Shown: in pieces, positions 23,711 to 33,067 of the stretch
Numbering within the stretch: the first letter of the stretch is position 1
How the letters are laid out: every line of letters starts with the position of its first letter
Program-made: the position numbers and the translations under genes
Notes under the pieces: model-generated
Told to the model about the DNA's origin: nothing
Databases searched by the model: none
The model's input: only the letters and a program-made list of their open reading frames with translations
From: Planctomycetota bacterium
GTDB taxonomy: Bacteria > Planctomycetota > UBA11346
Reading direction: 5' to 3'
Length of the DNA stretch: 34,229 bases
NCBI GenBank assembly: GCA_007693455.1
Contig: REDP01000165.1
Location: forward strand, 1 to 34,229

Positions 23711-24643
23711 ATGTCTATCGCAGCCGTATTTCCTGGACAAGGCGCCCAAGTGGTGGGTATGGGAAGCAGTCTAGCCGAGCGCTTCCCCAGTTGTCGGCGT
23801 ATACTCGATCAAGCAGACGATATAATGGATATGGCCTTATCGGACATTATCGCCAATGGTCCGATGGAAGACTTAACCCGCACTGATATGAGTCAGCCTG
23901 CGATTCTGGTGGTTTCTTGGATGGCCTATACTGCGTTGACCGAAACCTTCCGTGATCTTCGTTTTAGTGCCGCCGCAGGCCTCAGCCTTGGCGAGTATAC
24001 GGCATTACTGGCCGCAGATGCGATTGATTTTCCCGATGCCTTGCGTTTGGTGGCGTTGCGTGGTCGTGCCATGCAGGAAGCCGCCGAAGCCCAGCCCAGT
24101 GGCATGGTGGCATTAATTGGAGCCGATGAGGCGGGCGCTAATGCCTTATGTCAGGCGGTGGCCCAAGGCGAGGTCTTGCAGGTCGCGAATCTCAATGCAC
24201 CGGGCCAAGTGGTGATTTCAGGAACCCAGGAAGCATGCGATCGTGCCGTGGCGGCAGCCCGCGAGCATGGTATTCGCCGTGCCATGCCGTTGCCAGTGGC
24301 GGGCGCCTTCCATTCGCCACTTATGGCGCCTGCGGCAGATCGTCTTGCTGCAGCCTTGGCCGAGGTTCCCTTCCGCGATCCGCAGATTCCCGTGTATGCC
24401 AACGTTGATGCAGCACCGGTTACCACAGCCGAGGCCATTGCCCCGTCATTGGTGCAGCAGTTGACCATGCCTGTGCGCTGGGCAGATAGTGTTCAGGCCA
24501 TGCTTGTCGGTGGTGCTACCACTTATATTGAAATGGGTCCCGGCAAAACCTTAAGCGGTATGATTGCGCGCACGGTGCAAGGCGTGACCTGTCATAATAT
24601 CGCTGAAGCTGAGGATGTCTTTACGGTTGGCGGCAGCGCCTAA
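23711..24643 (+). CDS. fabD: Malonyl-CoA:ACP transacylase
   Basis: This 310-residue FabD loads malonyl groups onto acyl carrier protein for fatty acid synthesis in the cytoplasm. It shows FPGQGAQ at residues 7-13, the nucleophile Ser92 in GLSLGEY, an Arg in ALRGRAMQ that holds the malonate carboxylate, and catalytic His199 in GAFHSPLM. The GPGKTL near the C terminus is also typical. Length matches the family. The start at 23711 has GAGGG 5-6 bases upstream. It stands apart from other fab genes in this window, behind the kinase gene, and converges with phoH. Confidence 0.96.
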   Translation: MSIAAVFPGQGAQVVGMGSSLAERFPSCRRILDQADDIMDMALSDIIANGPMEDLTRTDMSQPAILVVSWMAYTALTETFRDLRFSAAAGLSLGEYTALLAADAIDFPDALRLVALRGRAMQEAAEAQPSGMVALIGADEAGANALCQAVAQGEVLQVANLNAPGQVVISGTQEACDRAVAAAREHGIRRAMPLPVAGAFHSPLMAPAADRLAAALAEVPFRDPQIPVYANVDAAPVTTAEAIAPSLVQQLTMPVRWADSVQAMLVGGATTYIEMGPGKTLSGMIARTVQGVTCHNIAEAEDVFTVGGSA

Positions 24644-24681
24644 GTCGGGCATATGAGGCGCTGCCGGCGCGGGGATGTCTC

Positions 24682-25986
24682 CTAGAGTATTTCCGCGGCA
24701 AGCCCGGCTAAGGGAGAGCGCTCCGCTTTGGCGAGGGTAATGTGGCCGGAAATCTCTTGGCCACGCATGCGCTCTACCAGATAGGTGAGGCCATTGGAAT
24801 TGGCGTCCAAATAGGGGTTGTCAATTTGGTACGGGTCGCCAGTGAGGATAATGCGGGTATTGACGCCAGCGCGGGAGATAATCGTTTTAATCTCATGGGG
24901 GGTGAGATTTTGTGCTTCATCAACGATTAAAAAGTGATTGCTGATGGAGCGGCCGCGAATGTAGGTGAGGGCTTCAAGGGTGATGGTTTCTTCTTTGAGG
25001 AGCCGTTTGATCACCTCATCAGGGTCGCGTTCTTCGCTACCAAGAATAAATTGGAGATTGTCAAATATTGGTCCCATCCAGTGCGTGAGCTTTTCGTCTT
25101 TACTGCCAGGAAGATAGCCAATGTCTTTCCCCAGGGGGATGACTGGTCGCGAGACCAGTAATTTTGCCTGCGCCTCATCACGAAGAACTTTTTGCATGCC
25201 GGCGGCAATGGCGAGAAGGGTCTTGCCGGTACCCGCGGATCCCACCAGGGTGATGAGTTTTATCTGATCATCGAGGAGAAGGTCAAAGGCGATGCGTTGC
25301 TCAAGGTTGCGCGGAGTAATGCCGTAGAGCGGACCTTTCATGGCCTCAAGTGAGCGCAGGTGTTTACTGGGGCGGTGATAGCGTCCGAGGACGGTGTGTT
25401 TGCGATCATCAGCATCCACCAGCAAAGCGTACTCATTGGCATTGAGGCTGTCGGGACTAATCGGCAGTGACCCTGAAGACTCAAAATCGCTGACAGCTTT
25501 GCCCGGCATGGTCAAGGTGCGCCAGCCGCGATACAGTTCATCAATATTGACTTTTTGGTTTTCAAAATCCTCACAGATAATACCCAGAGCATCGCCCTTA
25601 ATCCGAGCGTTGATGTCTTTAGAGACGAAAACAACGTTATGGCCCTCGCGTTTGAGGGCATGGGCACAGCCAAGAATGCGATTGTCATTTACCCCAGGTA
25701 AGAGTTCCTCTAACAGGTCGTAGCGTAACACTACCTGAACCAGTCCACCGCTATCGGTGGGAATGCCTTCACGTAGGCTTCCCTTTTGCCGCAGACGATC
25801 GAGAGTGCGCGCAACCTCGCGACTATTGCGGCCCAGTTCGCTGCCGCCAGCCTTGAATTTATCAAGCTCTTCAAGAACGGTTATGGGAATGACAATATGA
25901 TTATCGGCAAAAGAAAATATCGCATTGGGGTTGTGGAGGAGGACATTGGTGTCGAGAACAAAGGTTTTACTAGAGGCATCAATCAT
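24682..25986 (-). CDS. PIN-PhoH family protein
   Basis: The 434-residue fusion has an N-terminal PIN ribonuclease-type domain (FVLDTNVLLHNP, VLEELDKFK, a later Asp in FVSKDINAR) and a C-terminal PhoH ATPase domain. Walker A is GSAGTGKTLLA, Walker B is FLIVDEAQNLTPHE, and LTGDPYQID follows. This is the PhoH2/YlaK layout, for which RNA unwinding and cleavage has been shown in mycobacterial members. The PIN acidic residues seem present, so nuclease activity is plausible. It lies 65 bases downstream of the 1497-residue fusion gene and may be co-transcribed with it. Confidence 0.93.
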   Translation of the reverse strand: MIDASSKTFVLDTNVLLHNPNAIFSFADNHIVIPITVLEELDKFKAGGSELGRNSREVARTLDRLRQKGSLREGIPTDSGGLVQVVLRYDLLEELLPGVNDNRILGCAHALKREGHNVVFVSKDINARIKGDALGIICEDFENQKVNIDELYRGWRTLTMPGKAVSDFESSGSLPISPDSLNANEYALLVDADDRKHTVLGRYHRPSKHLRSLEAMKGPLYGITPRNLEQRIAFDLLLDDQIKLITLVGSAGTGKTLLAIAAGMQKVLRDEAQAKLLVSRPVIPLGKDIGYLPGSKDEKLTHWMGPIFDNLQFILGSEERDPDEVIKRLLKEETITLEALTYIRGRSISNHFLIVDEAQNLTPHEIKTIISRAGVNTRIILTGDPYQIDNPYLDANSNGLTYLVERMRGQEISGHITLAKAERSPLAGLAAEIL

Positions 25987-26051
25987 GGTGGTGGCAATTA
26001 TCCTTCAGTGTGGGTGCGAGAGCATAATGTAAAAAATTTCTGTGAGGACGG

Positions 26052-29000
26052 TTAGCGAACGGTTTCAGGGGGTTCATGGATCATCAGGAGGCCTTCGCCA
26101 AGGACCACAATGCCATTGGTGTTATCGGGGAGATTGTGCTCGAAGACCACCCGCTCGCCATTGGGTTGAGTGGCATCAAGTTCCCAATTGTTTTCGCCGA
26201 TAAGAATGCGGATAACTGTAGGGGTGGCTCCGAGTTCCGGCACCGCGAAGGGCACAAAATCTCCATCGGTGCCTTGATCAAGGGGGCCAACGCGAATGCG
26301 CATGGGCGCATTGCCCGTCACCTTTATGGTGATGCCCTTTTCCCCCTCACGCAAAGGTATGCCCAGTCCAGACATCATTTCGCCTTCAGGAACGATGATC
26401 GCCGGAGATTCAGGGTCTTTGACGGTATCGCCATAGGGAGTTAAGCCGAGCGAGGTGAGCGCCGCTTGCTTGCGGGCAACGTTTTCGGCGTGCACGGCAT
26501 CGCGACGTCCAAAGCGATGGATGGTCACCTGGTCCATGGCAATTTCGCAGCCCCCCGTGGTGCTAATGCGCAGTGAAGGGGAAGTTCGTGGAACCCGCAC
26601 CTGTATGGGATCCAGGCGATTCACAGTGATGATCATGTGTTGCTGCAGGGGGTCATGCTGCATGCGCAGGCTGTGCTTGGTCGTGGTGTCAAAGGTGAAT
26701 TCATGATGTTGGGTAGTGCTTAAACCGGCGCTGTGAATGCTGAGGCGGTTGTTTTCCGGATTACCAGTGATGGTGACCCCGCGGAAATCAAAGGAAAAGG
26801 TTCCCTGACGATTGCGCAGGCTCCACGACACTTCAAGGCTTTCGGCATTGCCTAAATCATCGCGTTGCAGATGGCTGCTGGCGCCGCTGCTGCTATAGGT
26901 GCCTGCAGCGATCATCCAGCCACTGCGCAGTGGAAAGGCATTGCGGTGATCGGGATCATCAAAGGTAAGGTCATCGAAATCTTGCCCACTTCCCGCAATG
27001 ATGGTGTCGCGTTCTGAGCTGAGGTGATCGATGGCTTTGCGGACTTGTTGATGTTCATGTAAAGGACTGGAGCGAAGTTGCTCGATAACCGTCTCTAGCG
27101 CGCGTGTATCGCGATGCGCCACAGCCTCCATGCCATTACGTACAGTGGAAAAGAATTCACGGTCGATGTCCATCTGCAAGAGTTGCTGCAATTGCTCATG
27201 GTGATCGTAGGATGCCTGTTGAGCGCTTTGCACGATGCGCGCGGCTTGGGTGCGTTGCCCCGCAACCATATTGACTACTGCGGCAACGGCCAGATGTGGG
27301 CCTTCCATGCCTTGACTGCGTGCGACTTGTTGAAACAGGTTCGCAGTTTCATCAATGCCGATGTCGCTCCAGCGCATGGTCATGGTGCTTCCGGTGGGAG
27401 AGCGAATAGCCAAGCCATTATCGGTGGGGGCAACAACGTCCCAGGATCCGCCGGCAACGGGGTTGTTGATGCGAAGGCGGGATTGATGTGCTTCGATGGC
27501 GTGCTGGATAGTGGCAGCCCGTTGAAACCATAGATCTATGCGTTGGGCGATCAGTCCATAGTGCGGATCATCGGCAGGAAGCGAGGCAATGGCTTCGTTG
27601 GCTGCTGGGCGTTGGCTGGGGCTGCTGCGAAGGCTGTTTACCAAGCGTGCATCAGCTTCAAGGGCGGCTCGACTAAAGCCGCTGGGACTTACCTCAGGGA
27701 CAGTGAAGTCTCCTGCTTGGGCCAAGCTTTCTTCATCCTCGTCTGCGACCTCAGCAGGGCTGTCATCTGGCTGTGATGGCGTAGGCGTGTGTGGCGCTGC
27801 TTCTACCGCTTCAGGGGCCTGGGCAATACGCTCTTGTGCCCACTCGCTGTCGGCGTCGTCCATCCCCCAGCGCTCTAGGGCAGGGTTGAGCAGTTGTTGC
27901 AGTTGGTTTCGGTTGCCAGTATGGGCTTCGGCTTCTTGGCGGAGTGTATCGCGGGCACGTTCATATTCACCCTGCACGGCTTGCAGAAGCGCACTGCGGG
28001 TTTCATTATCACCTAAATTTTCTTGAATATATGCCTGGGCATCGGCAAAGCGCTGCTCGCGACGAAGGTGGCCTAATTGTAGTTGTTGTTGGGCGCTGAG
28101 CTGGCTGGGGCCGCTTGTGCGCGGAGTGTCTGGCTCAGGAGCGCGAGGGGTGGGGCTTTCCGTCGCGGGCGGATCGATATCTGCTGGATCGTCTTGGCTG
28201 GCAATGCTATCTCGATATTGGTCGCGAAGGGTGCGCAGGCGATGTTCCAGAGCGCTGCGTTGTGGTCCGCTTACTCCGGCGACTGCTTCCCGAGCAGCCT
28301 GGTAGAGACTGTCATCCTCAGGGGATTGACTATAGGCCTCCACTGCTTGGGTTGCTCGCGTTTGTGGATTGGTGATCCGCTCGCGCTGGCCTTCGGATGG
28401 GGAGGGAGAGGCGCTGCTTTCCTCCTCGTTTGGTGCGGCAATAGCGACTTGCGTGTGCTGTTGCTGCATATGCAGAACGTAGGCGATTGTGGCCACCAAA
28501 AGCAGGGCCATACCGGCAATAATAACTATCCCACCACGGCTCATCCCCGACTTGCGCCGGCCAGCACCACGACGATACGAGCCAGTCTCGTTGTCGCGTC
28601 CGGGGCGATAGTTGCCAGTGCCGCGCATGGTGGTAGTAGTCGTCCCAGGGACGGTTTTACGGGTGCGTCGACCAGTGTTTTCACCGGTGAATGTTCGTGT
28701 CCCACGTCCGCCAGCACCACTGAGCGGGCCGGTGCCGCCACGGGTGCGTGAGCCGGTTTCGCTGCGGCGTTTGGCCCCTGTTTGCGAAAGGGTGCGTCGC
28801 TTGAGGCCAGCAAAACAGCGCTCAATGGCTTCGATCACTTCGCCATAGTGTTGGAAACGCTCACGGCGTTCAGCGCTAGTGAGGCGAGTGAGGAGGGAGG
28901 CGATGTCGCGGGGAAGGGTTTCGGCAAAGGCGCGCACGCGCTGCTGGCCCGTGGCATTAAAGCGGTTTAAGGCCTCAATGGCATTGAGTCCAGTGACCAA

Positions 29001-30545
29001 CCCTTCGGCAGAAAGCATGCGATAGAGCAGGCTTCCCAGAAGGAAGAAGTCGGTGCGCAGATCGGATGGAGCATCGTTGAGGAGGTGTTCTGGGGCCAAG
29101 TAGAATTCGGTGCTGGGGCTTTGCCCAGTCATGGCTGGAACCAGATGGGCATGGGCTTTGGGGATGCCAATATCATCTACGATCACCCGACCATCACCAG
29201 CTACCAGTATGGAAGATGGGGTGAGATGTCCGTGGATAACCCCACTGCGGGCAGCCTCTTCAAGGCCTAGGGCAACCTGCTGAAGCACTTCCATGGCTTG
29301 TTGCTCACCAAGATTGCGACGGCGGGCAAGGACATGGGCGAGGCTTTCAAAATCTGGAGTGTCGTCACTAATAATGTAGGCACGTGGGCCCTGCCAGCGC
29401 AGAGAGTTGATGGGAAGCAGATTGGGATGCGATACTTTTGCCGCCATACGCACATAGGGCTCAATCTGCACCCGATAGCCAGGGCTGGCGAGCATCTCGG
29501 CATTAATGCGGAAGGCCCGGACTTTGCGCCCCTTTTGCTGATCATAGAGACGGAAGCGTTGTCCTAAAGGATTGTCATCAAGTTCTTTGATCAGGTCAAA
29601 ACCAGCCAGCTCGAAGGGGGCGATACCGTTTGCGGAGCTCGTATTGCTGACGCTTGGGCGTAGGGCATCATGGCTGCTGATGGGGCTTCCAGGGCCGCTG
29701 GGCACACTTTGTAAGCCGTAGCTGGCGGTTCCAGTACCGGCGTGGGAATGATGCTGACTGCCTTGGGGCGCTTCCAGGGGTGCGGGACCGGTAAGCCCCG
29801 TGTCGGGATTGATGACTTGAATGGTGGCTCCGCATGATCCACAGGTAAAGACATCTCCAACCGCAGCCTCCTCCACCTCAAGCATGGATTCACAGGCGTG
29901 ACAGCACAATAACCAGCCATCTTGCTCGCTACTTACCAAGCTCGGCTCTGGCCCCTGAGGAAGGGTGCTCAAAGCATTTTCGGCTTCAGGTACCAAGATG
30001 GAAGAAATGGTGAGCCACGCTGCATCCACGCCCTTGCCGTCGGTAGCCACGGTTTGAATTGATGGCGCGGAAAGATGGTTGAGCAGCGGGTCAAGCTGTG
30101 TTGGGGGTAAGGAGGCAGAGTCATCACTGTGGTTATAGGCAATAACCATGGGCAGTTGCTCAGGCAGTTGATGGCCGCGTAGCTGCTCAAGCAGGTCGTT
30201 CATTCTATCGATGTTATTATCGAGTTGCTGGCGACGGGTGTCGGCAATAAAGATCACTGCATCGCTGGCCTCAACCAAGGCCCGCCGCGCAAGTTTGGAG
30301 CGCGAGCGGCCGCTGAGGGTAATGATCGTTGCCAGCAGGGGGCGACCGCTAATGGTCACTTGCTGACCACTGTCCCAGACGAAGGCTTGCGCTTCTTCGC
30401 CCTCGAGATCAATCGCTTGAATGGCCGTACAGGCATCTTCGCCGAGATGTCGATGCAGGGCATGCAGGAAAGTGGCACGGCCTGAATGAGTAGCGCCGTA
30501 GAGCACAATCTTGCAGGCTACTGCTCCATTGGGGGTCACGTACAT
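26052..30545 (-). CDS. MglA-like GTPase/pseudokinase membrane fusion
   Basis: The protein has 1497 residues. Residues 1-190 resemble MglA-type Ras-like GTPases (KIVLYGATHSGRATFL, SDAVIFIADT, VIAYNHSD), but the P-loop lacks the Lys and Ser/Thr (GRA) and NKxD reads NHSD. A zinc ribbon follows (C215, C218, C235, C238). Residues 311-575 form a protein kinase fold without a glycine loop. The ATP Lys is Arg346 and HRD reads HGH (438-440); the DFG-type Asp (D458) and APE remain, so it is a pseudokinase. A linker rich in Arg and Thr-Gly (583-665) leads to one membrane helix (672-692). The exported ~800 residues include Gln-rich helical parts and a ConA/LamG-like domain around 1215-1370. Probably a signalling or scaffold protein between cytoplasm and periplasm. 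It lies 86 bases after lspA. Confidence 0.8.
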   Translation of the reverse strand: MYVTPNGAVACKIVLYGATHSGRATFLHALHRHLGEDACTAIQAIDLEGEEAQAFVWDSGQQVTISGRPLLATIITLSGRSRSKLARRALVEASDAVIFIADTRRQQLDNNIDRMNDLLEQLRGHQLPEQLPMVIAYNHSDDSASLPPTQLDPLLNHLSAPSIQTVATDGKGVDAAWLTISSILVPEAENALSTLPQGPEPSLVSSEQDGWLLCCHACESMLEVEEAAVGDVFTCGSCGATIQVINPDTGLTGPAPLEAPQGSQHHSHAGTGTASYGLQSVPSGPGSPISSHDALRPSVSNTSSANGIAPFELAGFDLIKELDDNPLGQRFRLYDQQKGRKVRAFRINAEMLASPGYRVQIEPYVRMAAKVSHPNLLPINSLRWQGPRAYIISDDTPDFESLAHVLARRRNLGEQQAMEVLQQVALGLEEAARSGVIHGHLTPSSILVAGDGRVIVDDIGIPKAHAHLVPAMTGQSPSTEFYLAPEHLLNDAPSDLRTDFFLLGSLLYRMLSAEGLVTGLNAIEALNRFNATGQQRVRAFAETLPRDIASLLTRLTSAERRERFQHYGEVIEAIERCFAGLKRRTLSQTGAKRRSETGSRTRGGTGPLSGAGGRGTRTFTGENTGRRTRKTVPGTTTTTMRGTGNYRPGRDNETGSYRRGAGRRKSGMSRGGIVIIAGMALLLVATIAYVLHMQQQHTQVAIAAPNEEESSASPSPSEGQRERITNPQTRATQAVEAYSQSPEDDSLYQAAREAVAGVSGPQRSALEHRLRTLRDQYRDSIASQDDPADIDPPATESPTPRAPEPDTPRTSGPSQLSAQQQLQLGHLRREQRFADAQAYIQENLGDNETRSALLQAVQGEYERARDTLRQEAEAHTGNRNQLQQLLNPALERWGMDDADSEWAQERIAQAPEAVEAAPHTPTPSQPDDSPAEVADEDEESLAQAGDFTVPEVSPSGFSRAALEADARLVNSLRSSPSQRPAANEAIASLPADDPHYGLIAQRIDLWFQRAATIQHAIEAHQSRLRINNPVAGGSWDVVAPTDNGLAIRSPTGSTMTMRWSDIGIDETANLFQQVARSQGMEGPHLAVAAVVNMVAGQRTQAARIVQSAQQASYDHHEQLQQLLQMDIDREFFSTVRNGMEAVAHRDTRALETVIEQLRSSPLHEHQQVRKAIDHLSSERDTIIAGSGQDFDDLTFDDPDHRNAFPLRSGWMIAAGTYSSSGASSHLQRDDLGNAESLEVSWSLRNRQGTFSFDFRGVTITGNPENNRLSIHSAGLSTTQHHEFTFDTTTKHSLRMQHDPLQQHMIITVNRLDPIQVRVPRTSPSLRISTTGGCEIAMDQVTIHRFGRRDAVHAENVARKQAALTSLGLTPYGDTVKDPESPAIIVPEGEMMSGLGIPLREGEKGITIKVTGNAPMRIRVGPLDQGTDGDFVPFAVPELGATPTVIRILIGENNWELDATQPNGERVVFEHNLPDNTNGIVVLGEGLLMIHEPPETVR

Positions 30546-30631
30546 GGCAGGCTTCCGCGGGTAAGGGAAAGAGTGGCAATTATTGGTAAGTATGTACTCG
30601 ACAAGGGTTGGTGCGAGCGATTTATGCTGCC

Positions 30632-31252
30632 CTAATCGCCGCCCTGTGATCCGCTGTGCTGAGGATTTTGCACCGTTGATGGTTGCTTACAAGGGGCGGG
30701 TCTGTTGAAAAATGAGCCTATGATTACCACTATCAGGCCAACGGTTATGCCGCTGTCAGCGATGTTAAAGGTTGGCCACACATAATTGATGCCGATCACA
30801 TTGAGATCGCAGTGGATGAAGTCTCGCACCCCACCATAGCCGCCACCTGGAAGGATGCTTAAAAAACGATCGTAGGCATTGCCCAAGGCGCCGCCGATAA
30901 TCATCGCAAAGCCCAAGTGATCGCTGCCGCGAGGGCTACTGCGCATGACCAACCAGTAATAAGCAATGAGGCCGGGGATAAGCACCGCCGTCAGAGCAAC
31001 GATCAGCCAAGGGGTTTGCGCGCCAATGCTCCACGCCGCACCAGGGTTAATCTGCGGTACCAGCCAGCCGATGTCACGCCACTCCATCTGCAGCATGGTG
31101 AGCCAGAGCGGGAACTCCAGCTGGGTCTCTGCGCCACGAAAAACCAGCCATTTGCTCAAGAGGTCAAGCAAAAGCACAACGGTGGCAACACTCAAAAACA
31201 TCGTACGCCATGGCCAGGACTGTGGCTGTATGTCTGTGGAGGGTTCACTCAT
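30632..31252 (-). CDS. lspA: Lipoprotein signal peptidase
   Basis: This signal peptidase II of 206 residues is an integral inner-membrane aspartic protease that removes signal peptides from prolipoproteins. The catalytic Asp residues are D144 (GGVRDFI) and D166 (FNIADS). GNAYDR at 124-129 and LDLLSKW at 29-35 are the other conserved boxes. Four membrane helices are visible. It is longer than average (about 160-190) because of N- and C-terminal extensions. It would act on the lipoprotein encoded at 2185-3804, among others. It is divergent from folP and followed on its own strand by the 1497-residue fusion. Confidence 0.95.
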   Translation of the reverse strand: MSEPSTDIQPQSWPWRTMFLSVATVVLLLDLLSKWLVFRGAETQLEFPLWLTMLQMEWRDIGWLVPQINPGAAWSIGAQTPWLIVALTAVLIPGLIAYYWLVMRSSPRGSDHLGFAMIIGGALGNAYDRFLSILPGGGYGGVRDFIHCDLNVIGINYVWPTFNIADSGITVGLIVVIIGSFFNRPAPCKQPSTVQNPQHSGSQGGD

Positions 31253-31290
31253 GGGCAGTAGCTTAGCTTATACTACTCACAGTGCCAGTT

Positions 31291-31402
31291 GCATCCCCGT
31301 GCGCGTGGCAAGAGATTGCCTTCGCATGAATCGCCTGCACACTTGTTGACGATCACTTCGCACATGGCCAAACCAGCGTGCGAGAGAGGCTCGCGGGGAT
31401 GC
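31291..31402. other. Long-range inverted repeat reaching the folP ribosome site
   Basis: GCATCCCCG (31291-31299) and CGGGGATGC (31394-31402) are complementary across about 94 bases in the lspA/folP divergent region. The right arm covers the GGGGA that serves as the folP ribosome site. It may hide that site in a transcript starting upstream, or be chance. Confidence 0.35.
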
Positions 31403-31406
31403 ATGT

Positions 31407-32276
31407 ATGGCCAGTAAACAGGACGGTGTTGGAGATATTCCGTGTTTACGCTGGGATGATACCGCCCGCGGTGCTGAACTTATGGGCATTCTCAATGTTA
31501 CCCCAGACAGTTTTTCCGATGGCGGCAGGCTGGAGAGCCCATCGGCAGTGGTGGAACACGCTCGTCTACTCCTGACGGCTGGCGCACAGGTGCTTGATCT
31601 TGGGGGGGAAAGTACGCGGCCAGGTGCGCAGGCAGTATCCCTCGAGGAGGAGTGTGCTCGCGTCCTGCCCGCACTCTCAGTGCTGCGCCAGACCTTTCCC
31701 CAAGCCCTGATCAGTGTCGACACCCGTCACGGCGAGGTCGCCGAGGCCGCCCTGCGCCAGGGTGCAGTGATGATTAACGATGTGAGTGGTGGAGAAGACC
31801 CGCGACTCCTTGCCGCCGTGGCTGCTGCCGATGCGGCGGTGGTGCTCATGCACAAGCAAGGCGAGCCAGCCCACATGCAGGACGCCCCTCGTTATCACGA
31901 TGTGGTGTCGGAAGTGAGTGAGGCATTGTGTAACAGCATTACGCGCGCGCTTGCTGCTGGGGTGCAGCGGGAACGCATTCTCGTTGATCCAGGGATTGGC
32001 TTCGGGAAAACGGTGGTGCATAATTGCGCCCTCCTGGCGGCCCTGTCGCATATTCACCAGCACTGCGCCCGGCCTCTCTTGGTGGGGCTGTCGCGCAAGC
32101 GCTTTTTGTCCGCTCTCTTGGCTCAAGACCTGGATAACGCCGAGCGGGATCAAGCCAGTCACATCCTCCATGCCATGATTGCTCCGCGCTGCGCACTCCT
32201 GCGGGTGCACGATGTATCTGGGGCCCGGCGCGCACTCACCCTTGCACAGGCGCTCGCGCCTGATGGTATGCACTGA
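31407..32276 (+). CDS. folP: Dihydropteroate synthase
   Basis: This protein of 289 residues joins p-aminobenzoate to dihydropterin pyrophosphate in folate synthesis. Seen are GILNVTPDSFSDGG, LDLGGESTRPGA, SVDTRHGEVA, MINDVSGG, VLMHKQG, DPGIGFGKT and GLSRKRFL, the whole set of pterin- and phosphate-binding motifs. The start at 31407 has GGGGA about 8 bases upstream. It is the first gene of the folP-cdaA-ybbR cluster and its stop lies 1 base before the cdaA ATG, so translation is probably coupled. Confidence 0.97.
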   Translation: MASKQDGVGDIPCLRWDDTARGAELMGILNVTPDSFSDGGRLESPSAVVEHARLLLTAGAQVLDLGGESTRPGAQAVSLEEECARVLPALSVLRQTFPQALISVDTRHGEVAEAALRQGAVMINDVSGGEDPRLLAAVAAADAAVVLMHKQGEPAHMQDAPRYHDVVSEVSEALCNSITRALAAGVQRERILVDPGIGFGKTVVHNCALLAALSHIHQHCARPLLVGLSRKRFLSALLAQDLDNAERDQASHILHAMIAPRCALLRVHDVSGARRALTLAQALAPDGMH

Positions 32277-32277
32277 T

Positions 32278-33051
32278 ATGGATTGGGATGAAACCTACTT
32301 TCGTATAATCAATCCCTTGCTGCAGATCACCATTCTCAGTGTGCTGATCTATTGGCTGTTGACATCATTGGAAAAGATCAGCGCTGCAGTGAAGCTACGC
32401 GGATTGGCCATAGCCCTGTTGCTGATTGTGTTCGCGGCTTTGGCGGCCCGCTTGGCTGGATTACACGCGCTCAATTGGTTGCTTCAGCACGCCATTAGTT
32501 TCTCAGCTATTATCTTGGCGATTATCTTTCAACCCGAAGTGCGCCGCCTCTTTACCCGTATGGGAGGCATATTAGGGGGGCAGGTAGCCGGTGATAACGC
32601 ACAAATTATCGATCAGCTCGTGGCAGCCGTTGAATACATGGGAGCCAGACGCATCGGCGCCTTGATCATCATTCAACGCAACGATCGTCTCGATGATTAT
32701 ATTCAGGCGCAACCCCTGGATGCCCAGATCACCACCAAACTCCTCTGTACCATTTTCTGGAAGGACTCGCCCCTCCATGACGGAGCATTGATTATCTCCC
32801 AGGGGCGAATTGCCGCCGCAGGGGTCATTCTACCACTCACCGAAAACTTTGCGTTTAAGGACCTCTCGGGAACGCGCCATCGAGCAGGTATTGGCATTAG
32901 CGAGGACACCGATGCCATGGCAATTCTGGTATCAGAAGAGACGGGAATAATATCCCTGGCTGATCGCGGCAAGTTTACCCGCAACCTCAGTGGAGATGAT
33001 CTGCGCATCGTTCTCAATCGTACCTTTGGACGCGATAAGGGCAGTACATGA
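32278..33051 (+). CDS. cdaA: Diadenylate cyclase CdaA
   Basis: A membrane diadenylate cyclase of about 257 residues, making c-di-AMP from two ATP. Three N-terminal membrane helices (about residues 10-32, 40-60 and 66-84) precede the DisA_N-type cyclase domain with SPLHDGALII (DGA at 168-170) and GTRHRAGIGIS (RHR at 200-202). The start at 32278 directly follows the folP stop; an ATG at 32263 inside folP is the alternative. Next comes ybbR, whose product (CdaR) regulates CdaA in Firmicutes. The same pair here indicates a working c-di-AMP module for osmotic or cell-wall control. Confidence 0.95.
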   Translation: MDWDETYFRIINPLLQITILSVLIYWLLTSLEKISAAVKLRGLAIALLLIVFAALAARLAGLHALNWLLQHAISFSAIILAIIFQPEVRRLFTRMGGILGGQVAGDNAQIIDQLVAAVEYMGARRIGALIIIQRNDRLDDYIQAQPLDAQITTKLLCTIFWKDSPLHDGALIISQGRIAAAGVILPLTENFAFKDLSGTRHRAGIGISEDTDAMAILVSEETGIISLADRGKFTRNLSGDDLRIVLNRTFGRDKGST

Positions 33052-33067
33052 TCCAGGGAGCGTGGCA

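Noticed and set aside
28083-28751. 222-codon plus-strand open frame within the fusion gene
   Set aside because: It is antisense to the linker and membrane helix of the 1497-residue protein and its product is low-complexity without known motifs or a ribosome site.
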